Assembly (NCBI GenBank): GCA_023408815.1
Contig: JAEYJO010000061.1
Span: 1-64,000, forward strand
DNA from: Bacillota bacterium
Lineage (GTDB): Bacteria; Bacillota; Clostridia; Lachnospirales; Lachnospiraceae
Direction: 5' to 3'
Length of the DNA: 64,000 nucleotides
Shown: one piece after another, positions 59,130-64,000 of the stretch
Layout: every line of letters starts with the position of its first letter
Numbering within the stretch: position 1 is the first letter of the stretch
Notes under the pieces: model-generated
Told to the model about the DNA's origin: nothing
Seen by the model: only the letters and a program-made list of their open reading frames with translations
The model's database searches: none
Program-made: the position numbers and the translations under genes

Positions 59130-60977
59130 ATGGAAACAGCAGAAAAAATTTTAAAGCAATATTTCGGATATGATACCTTCCGAGAAGGGCAGAAGGAACT
59201 GGTGGACAGCATCCTGGAGGGGAAGGATACCTTTGGAGTGATGCCTACGGGGGCGGGGAAATCTATATGCTTTCAAGTGCCCGCGCTTATCATGGAAGGA
59301 ATTACGCTGGTGGTGTCGCCGTTGATTTCGCTAATGAAGGATCAGGTGGAGGGATTGAATCAGGCAGGAGTCCATGCTGCATTTTTAAACAGTTCGCTGA
59401 CCTCGGGGCAATATTTTAAAGCGTTGGAATATGCCAAAAACGGCAGGTATCAGATTATCTATGTAGCTCCTGAACGCCTGGTGACGGAAAGCTTTTTGAA
59501 TTTTGCCCTGAATGTGCAGATTTCAATGGTCGTGGTGGATGAGGCTCACTGCGTGTCCCAATGGGGGCAGGATTTCAGGCCCGGCTATTTGAAAATAGTG
59601 GAATTCATAAACAAATTACCGTCCCGCCCGGTAGTCAGCGCTTTTACCGCTACGGCGACTAAGGAGGTGCGGGAGGATATCATTTATCTTCTGGCGCTTC
59701 AAGACCCCCTGATAGTCACGACAGGCTTCGACCGGCCCAATCTTTATTTCGCGGTACAGTCCCCGAAGGATAAGTATGCGTCCATGAAGAACTATTTGGA
59801 TCTTCATCCTGCGCAAAGCGGCATTATATATTGCCTCACAAGAAAAATGGTGGAGGAGGTCTTCGAAAGGCTTCGCGGCGACGGATTTTCCGTAGCGAAA
59901 TATCATGCGGGACTTTCGGATGGGGAAAGAAAGGCGGGGCAGGAAGAATTTATCTACGGAAGAAAAGAAATCATGGTAGCTACCAACGCTTTTGGAATGG
60001 GAATCGATAAGTCTGACGTCCGCTATGTAATTCATTATAATATGCCGAAAAATATGGAAAGCTATTATCAGGAAGCCGGAAGAGCGGGAAGAGACGGAGA
60101 GGCGGCGGAGTGTATCCTGCTTTATGGAGGGCAGGACGTGGTGACTAACCAGTTTTTTATCGATCATAATCAAGACAATGAAGCGCTGGATGAGGCGGCT
60201 CGTGACGTGGTTATGGAGCGGGACAGGGAGAGGCTTAGAAAGATAACCTATTACTGCTTTACCAACGAGTGTCTGAGAGATTATATTTTACGCTATTTTG
60301 GGGAATATAAAGAGAACTATTGCGGCAATTGTTCCAATTGCCTGAGCAAGTTCGAGAAAACGGAAGTAACCGATATTGCGAAGGTGCTGATCGGATGTGT
60401 GAAGACATGCGGACAAAGATATGGAAGCGGAGTTATTATAGATACGGTGCATGGGGCGAATACGGCGAAGATACGCGGTTATGGGATGAATCACAACTCC
60501 TATTACGGCGAGCTGGCGAAGGTACCGGTATTTAAGCTGCGGCAGGTATTGAATTATCTGTTCTTAAGTGAATATTTGAAGGCGACGAGCGATGAGTATG
60601 CCATCGTGAAGCTGACGGAGAAAGGAAATGCGGTGCTTGCGGGAGAAGATATCGTCGTTATGAAGATGCCGAAGGAAGAGGAACATCCGGCAAAGGTATC
60701 AAAAAGCAAAGGAAGCGGAAAGGGTGCATTTCCCGGAGGGGAACTTACCGGAAGAGAGGAGACGCTGTTCGAAGGGCTGCGTGCGCTCCGCTCGGAAATT
60801 GCCAGAGAGGAGAAGGTGCCGCCTTATATCGTATTTTCGGACAAGACGCTCAGTCATATGTGCGTGGTCAGGCCCCAGACAGAGGAAGAAATGCTGACAG
60901 TATCCGGTGTGGGAGAGTTTAAATATAGAAAATATGGTGAACGCTTTCTGGAAGCGATTAGAAATGGAAAAAAATAG
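59130..60977 (+). CDS. recQ: ATP-dependent DNA helicase RecQ
   Basis: 615 residues. Helicase motifs: MPTGAGKSICFQVPAL (I), VVDEAHCVSQWGQDFRPGY (II with the RecQ loop), SAFTATA (III), YHAGLSDGERK (IV) and ATNAFGMGIDKSDVRYVIHYNMP...QEAGRAGRDG (V-VI). The zinc-binding Cys set is in CFTNECLRDYILRYFGEYKENYCGNCSNC, followed by the winged-helix domain and a C-terminal HRDC domain (from about 540). It unwinds 3'-5' in recombination repair. Confidence 0.96.
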   Translation: METAEKILKQYFGYDTFREGQKELVDSILEGKDTFGVMPTGAGKSICFQVPALIMEGITLVVSPLISLMKDQVEGLNQAGVHAAFLNSSLTSGQYFKALEYAKNGRYQIIYVAPERLVTESFLNFALNVQISMVVVDEAHCVSQWGQDFRPGYLKIVEFINKLPSRPVVSAFTATATKEVREDIIYLLALQDPLIVTTGFDRPNLYFAVQSPKDKYASMKNYLDLHPAQSGIIYCLTRKMVEEVFERLRGDGFSVAKYHAGLSDGERKAGQEEFIYGRKEIMVATNAFGMGIDKSDVRYVIHYNMPKNMESYYQEAGRAGRDGEAAECILLYGGQDVVTNQFFIDHNQDNEALDEAARDVVMERDRERLRKITYYCFTNECLRDYILRYFGEYKENYCGNCSNCLSKFEKTEVTDIAKVLIGCVKTCGQRYGSGVIIDTVHGANTAKIRGYGMNHNSYYGELAKVPVFKLRQVLNYLFLSEYLKATSDEYAIVKLTEKGNAVLAGEDIVVMKMPKEEEHPAKVSKSKGSGKGAFPGGELTGREETLFEGLRALRSEIAREEKVPPYIVFSDKTLSHMCVVRPQTEEEMLTVSGVGEFKYRKYGERFLEAIRNGKK

Positions 60978-60997
60978 TCGGAAGAAGAGGAAAAGAT

Positions 60998-61663
60998 ATG
61001 ACGGGAATCAGCGTATTTGAGGTAATCGGACCGAACATGGTGGGACCTTCCAGTTCCCATACGGCAGGCGCGGCATCCATGGCACTTTTGGCGCGGAAAA
61101 TGTTTCAGGGGACGATAAAAAAAGTGGATTTTACTCTATATGGCTCCTTTGCAAGAACCTATAGAGGACATGGAACCGACAGGGCTCTTCTTGGAGGAAT
61201 CTTAGGATATGAAACCGACGATTTAAGAATCAGGGATTCCTTCGCCATGGCGAAGGCGGCGGGGATCGAATATTCCTTTTCCATTTCCGAAGAAGACGAT
61301 GTACATCCTAATACGGCGGATATGCACATAGCGGGTGGGGATGGAAAGAGGCTGTTCGTACGGGGAGTATCCCTTGGCGGAGGAAAAGTAAAAATTGTCC
61401 GGTTAAACCGGGTGGATGTGGAATTCACTGGAGAATACAGCACTCTCATCGTGAGCCAGAGCGACAAGCAGGGCGTGGCGGCGCATATTACGAAGAGTCT
61501 GAGTGACCGCGGTGTAAACATTGCTTTCATGCGATTGTTTCGGGAAGAAAAGGGTGCGGCAGCTTATACGGTAGTGGAATCGGACGAAAGGATACCGGAG
61601 GAAGCCTTGGAATGCATTAAAGAAAATCCCTACGTATCCGATGTGATGTTAGTGCAGGTCTGA
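60998..61663 (+). CDS. sdaAB: L-serine dehydratase, iron-sulfur type, beta subunit
   Basis: 221 residues. VFEVIGPNMVGPSSSHTAGAASMALLARKMF is the beta-domain signature, and residues 145-221 form an ACT domain (TLIVSQSDKQGVAAHITKSLSDRGVNIAFMRL) that may sense serine. With the next gene it converts L-serine to pyruvate and ammonia. It lies 21 bases after recQ and may be cotranscribed with it. Confidence 0.95.
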   Translation: MTGISVFEVIGPNMVGPSSSHTAGAASMALLARKMFQGTIKKVDFTLYGSFARTYRGHGTDRALLGGILGYETDDLRIRDSFAMAKAAGIEYSFSISEEDDVHPNTADMHIAGGDGKRLFVRGVSLGGGKVKIVRLNRVDVEFTGEYSTLIVSQSDKQGVAAHITKSLSDRGVNIAFMRLFREEKGAAAYTVVESDERIPEEALECIKENPYVSDVMLVQV

Positions 61664-61699
61664 ATAGCAACGATAACTATTATATAGAGGAAAAAAGAA

Positions 61700-62566
61700 A
61701 TGGACTTTCGAAGCGGTAAAGAATTGTTGGAGTTATGCGGGCAGACGAATCTGCCTATTTCACGGATTATGAAGCAAAGGGAAATGGAGTTGCAGGGAAT
61801 TTCGGAGCAGGAAACAGATAGTAAGATGTCGAAGTCGCTTGACATTATGAGATGCTCAGCGAATGAACCTTTGGAAAACGAAACAACCTCCATGGGCGGA
61901 CTTATCGGCGGTGAAGCGAAAAAGCTGGACAAACTGCGGGCGGAGGGAAAATCTATCTGCGGCGGGATGGTGTCCAAGGCGATGACCTACGCCATGGCGG
62001 TTTTGGAGGTTAATGCCTCCATGGGAGTTATCGTAGCAGCTCCCACGGCAGGTTCCTCCGGCGTTCTTCCGGGGGTTTTGCTGGCGCTTCAGGAGGAGTT
62101 GGGGCTTCCTGACGAAAATGTAATGAACGGCCTTTATACGGCGGGGGCAGTGGGATATCTGCTCATGCGTAATGCTTCTGTGGCGGGTGCACAGGCGGGA
62201 TGCCAGGCAGAGGTCGGTTCTGCATCGGCAATGGCTGCGGCAGCAGCGGTAGAGATGATGGGAGGAACGCCTGAACAGGCTTTAAGTGCGGCGACAGGGG
62301 CGTTATCCAACCTCTTGGGACTGGTATGTGATCCAATTGGCGGTCTGGTGGAAAGCCCATGTCAGAACAGAAACTCCATCGGTGCTGCCAATGCTCTGCT
62401 GAATGCGGAGCAGGCGCTGGCGGGAATCGAGCAGTTCATTCCCTTCGACGAGATGGTACAGGCGATGTATCATGTGGGCAGAAGTCTTCCTTTTGAGCTT
62501 AGAGAAAGCGCTCTTGGAGGCTGTGCGGCAACGCCTACGGCATGTGCTGTGTGTCCAAAGGTATGA
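61700..62566 (+). CDS. sdaAA: L-serine dehydratase, iron-sulfur type, alpha subunit
   Basis: 288 residues. The catalytic domain has PTAGSSGVLPGVLLAL, the cluster and substrate segment AGCQAEVGSASAMAAAAAVEMMGG, CDPIGGLVESPCQNRNSIGAANAL and the C-terminal GGCAATPTACAVC. The conserved Cys bind the oxygen-labile [4Fe-4S] cluster, which fits an anaerobe. It starts 37 bases after the beta gene. Confidence 0.95.
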   Translation: MDFRSGKELLELCGQTNLPISRIMKQREMELQGISEQETDSKMSKSLDIMRCSANEPLENETTSMGGLIGGEAKKLDKLRAEGKSICGGMVSKAMTYAMAVLEVNASMGVIVAAPTAGSSGVLPGVLLALQEELGLPDENVMNGLYTAGAVGYLLMRNASVAGAQAGCQAEVGSASAMAAAAAVEMMGGTPEQALSAATGALSNLLGLVCDPIGGLVESPCQNRNSIGAANALLNAEQALAGIEQFIPFDEMVQAMYHVGRSLPFELRESALGGCAATPTACAVCPKV

Positions 62567-62642
62567 CATAAAAGTTAGAAAATGTTAGCGGAGGAGCTAA
62601 GCGATTCAATATCCAGATTCAAAACATAAGGAGGATAAAGTT

Positions 62643-63119
62643 ATGAGAAGAAAAGACAGGGAAGTAACGGATACGGAAACGATAGAAGAAATAATAAAAG
62701 CGTGTAAAACCTGCCATCTGGCTATGGTAGACGATGGGAAGCCGTATGTGGTTCCATTGAACTTCGGTTACGAACTGGATGCGGACAAGCTGACTTTGTA
62801 TTTTCATAGTGCAAAGGAAGGTAAAAAGCTGGATATCCTGCATAAAAACAGCAGTATATGCTTCGATATAGCCAGTGAAGGAATGCCCATTCATGCAGAA
62901 TCACCTTGTAACTGCGGCTATTACTTTTCCAGTATCATAGGCATGGGTACCGTGGAGTTTATCGAGGATACTAAGGAAAAATGCAAGGCTCTTTCCCTGC
63001 TGATGAAGCATCAGGCGGATAGAGACGTGGAATTCAACGAAGCGCAGGTGAATAGCGTATGCGTGTATAAGGTGAGCACTTCGGATTATTCCGGCAAAAA
63101 GAAGCAGATGCCGCGGTAA
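62643..63119 (+). CDS. pyridoxamine 5'-phosphate oxidase-like flavoprotein (NimA family)
   Basis: 158 residues. MRRKDREVTDTETIEEIIKACKTCHLAMVDDGKPYVVPLNFGYE is the typical start, with FHSAKEGKKLDILHKNSSICFDI for flavin binding and a Cys-rich CNCGYYFSSIIGMGTVEFI. Family members bind FMN or F420-like cofactors; NimA reduces 5-nitroimidazoles, but most chromosomal homologues have unknown substrates. It has a good ribosome site (AAGGAGG). It is probably a single gene. Confidence 0.9.
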   Translation: MRRKDREVTDTETIEEIIKACKTCHLAMVDDGKPYVVPLNFGYELDADKLTLYFHSAKEGKKLDILHKNSSICFDIASEGMPIHAESPCNCGYYFSSIIGMGTVEFIEDTKEKCKALSLLMKHQADRDVEFNEAQVNSVCVYKVSTSDYSGKKKQMPR

Positions 63120-63208
63120 TTTCGGGTTTCTTATTACATAACAAATCAATGATAATATAAATATTTATGCTGAGCATTCCAAAGACTGATAACCAAGGAG
63201 GACATATA

Positions 63209-63992
63209 ATGAACACCCAAGAAAAAATGGAAGTATTTCACAAGCTATTATTCATAATGAAGGAGGTATTGCAGGAAGAGCTGGATATTGCTTTGTACTT
63301 AACCGACACTGAAAAGTGCATAGAATACTATCCGGGAAAAACGGTAGACGCCAAAGTTAGAAGAGGAGATTTAATCAGACCGGATGAACCTATTTATGAT
63401 GTTATTCATAATAAGAAAACGATGAATGACATTGTGCCTAAAGAAGTGTTTGGTGTTACATTCCGAGGGATTGGGAGACCAATAATTGACGATAATGGAG
63501 AAGTGATAGGAGCTCTGGCCGTAGCGAGGAATATAGAAAATGAACTGATGCTGTCAGAAGCTTCGGAAGGCATGTTTGCCGCGCTGGAAGAGATTAGTGC
63601 AAGTATTGAAGAGATATCGGCCAATACTCATGTGTTTTCTGAACATTTAGCAGGAATAGAAGAGTTATCGAACATGACAAAAGATGCGATTAATGAAGCA
63701 GGATCTGTAATCAGCAGCATACAATCCATTTCAAAACAGTCGAATCTGCTTGCTTTGAATGCTGCAATCGAGGCAGCGCGGGCCGGAACTGCAGGAAGGG
63801 GATTTTCAGTGGTTGCCGCTGAATGAGATGAAAGAATTTATCGTGAAAATATCGAATGAAATCACTGGAATAACAGAATCCGATACGGCTCAGGATTATC
63901 CAATATCTGCTCATTCATGGGTCAGGGACACCTTCGCAGATAATGGAGGAGATGAGCGATATTCCGCAGGCGAGCTTATACCGGCATATTAA
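63209..63992 (+). pseudogene. frameshifted cytoplasmic methyl-accepting-chemotaxis-type protein
   Basis: From ATG 63209 (AAGGAGG upstream) the frame encodes a PAS/Cache-like sensor of about 110 residues and then a receptor signalling tip, SISKQSNLLALNAAIEAARAGTAGRGFSVVAAE. There it stops at TGA 63824 exactly where VRKLA should follow. The next frame continues with EMKEFIVKISNEITGITESDTAQ, normal for these proteins, then loses similarity before a stop at about 63992. A small deletion has removed the conserved VRKLA segment and broken the frame. It may be inactive, or the break may be a sequencing error. Confidence 0.65.
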
Positions 63993-64000
63993 GCTGCTGT

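Noticed and set aside
1..64000. tRNA, rRNA or known riboswitch
   Set aside because: Reading the gaps between genes, I found no cloverleaf, rRNA or recognisable riboswitch core. A covariance-model search would be the decisive check.

Overview
The window looks like a chromosomal segment of a spore-forming, anaerobic gut-type Firmicute, most likely Lachnospiraceae or a related Clostridium. The signs are strong AGGAGG ribosome sites, AT-leaning codon use, split transketolase and split iron-sulfur serine dehydratase, an exosporium-type collagen-like protein, a rubrerythrin-like protein and a flavin-based electron-export locus. No rRNA, tRNA, CRISPR array, complete transposase or phage gene was recognised.

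Layout. 1-1.6 kb: end of a DUF4003 gene, an ANT(6)-type aminoglycoside nucleotidyltransferase and a small acetyltransferase, all on the minus strand. 2.1-9.0 kb: a visibly GC-richer block with an HxlR regulator, a CUT2-type sugar ABC importer, an aldehyde dehydrogenase and a KDPG/KHG aldolase with a C-terminal extension. Direct copies of a short repeat (AAACATAATGCGAAGTT) lie on both sides, so it may have been acquired. 9-11.7 kb: a PHP phosphoesterase, degraded gene remnants and a DUF6273 protein. 11.8-27.5 kb: a large sugar-catabolic locus. It has a cupin isomerase-like protein and a DUF4432 epimerase-like protein (minus strand), then a class II aldolase with DhaK and DhaL, then an operon with an ADP-dependent-PFK-like kinase, xylulokinase, a second CUT2 importer, an RpiB-like isomerase, a triose-phosphate-isomerase-like protein, an orphan PTS EIIC and an RpiR regulator.

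27.6-35.5 kb: an HxlR regulator divergent from what reads as a complete core of the flavin-based extracellular electron transfer pathway: type II NADH dehydrogenase with a DoxX-like membrane tail, polyprenyl synthase, UbiA prenyltransferase, a two-repeat FMN-carrier lipoprotein, an ApbE flavin transferase lipoprotein, a NusG-II protein and a Gx transporter. Electrons would pass from NADH to demethylmenaquinone and then to covalently bound flavin outside the membrane. 35.6-38.2 kb: housekeeping genes. 38.3-47.9 kb: a likely pentitol or pentulose locus with an AraB-like kinase, ROK regulator, sorbitol/xylitol-type dehydrogenase, a third CUT2 importer and both transketolase halves.

48.0-49.3 kb: a three-gene unit (41-aa membrane peptide, Xre regulator, DUF3796-like/M23 peptidase) under a perfect 45-bp palindrome. 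49.4-52.7 kb: a collagen-like spore-surface protein and two TPR glycosyltransferases. 52.8-64 kb: iron alcohol dehydrogenase, C_GCAxxG_C_C protein, two acetyltransferases, a TetR/flavoprotein pair with a clear operator, a GT1 glycosyltransferase, a CDP-alcohol phosphatidyltransferase, RecQ, serine dehydratase, a NimA-like protein and a frameshifted chemotaxis-receptor-like gene.

The two segments most worth experimental attention are the 11.8-27.5 kb sugar locus, whose isomerases depart from the canonical motifs and suggest a tetrulose-phosphate or unusual ketose route, and the electron-export locus, whose FMN-carrier motifs and Ndh2 linker are unusual.
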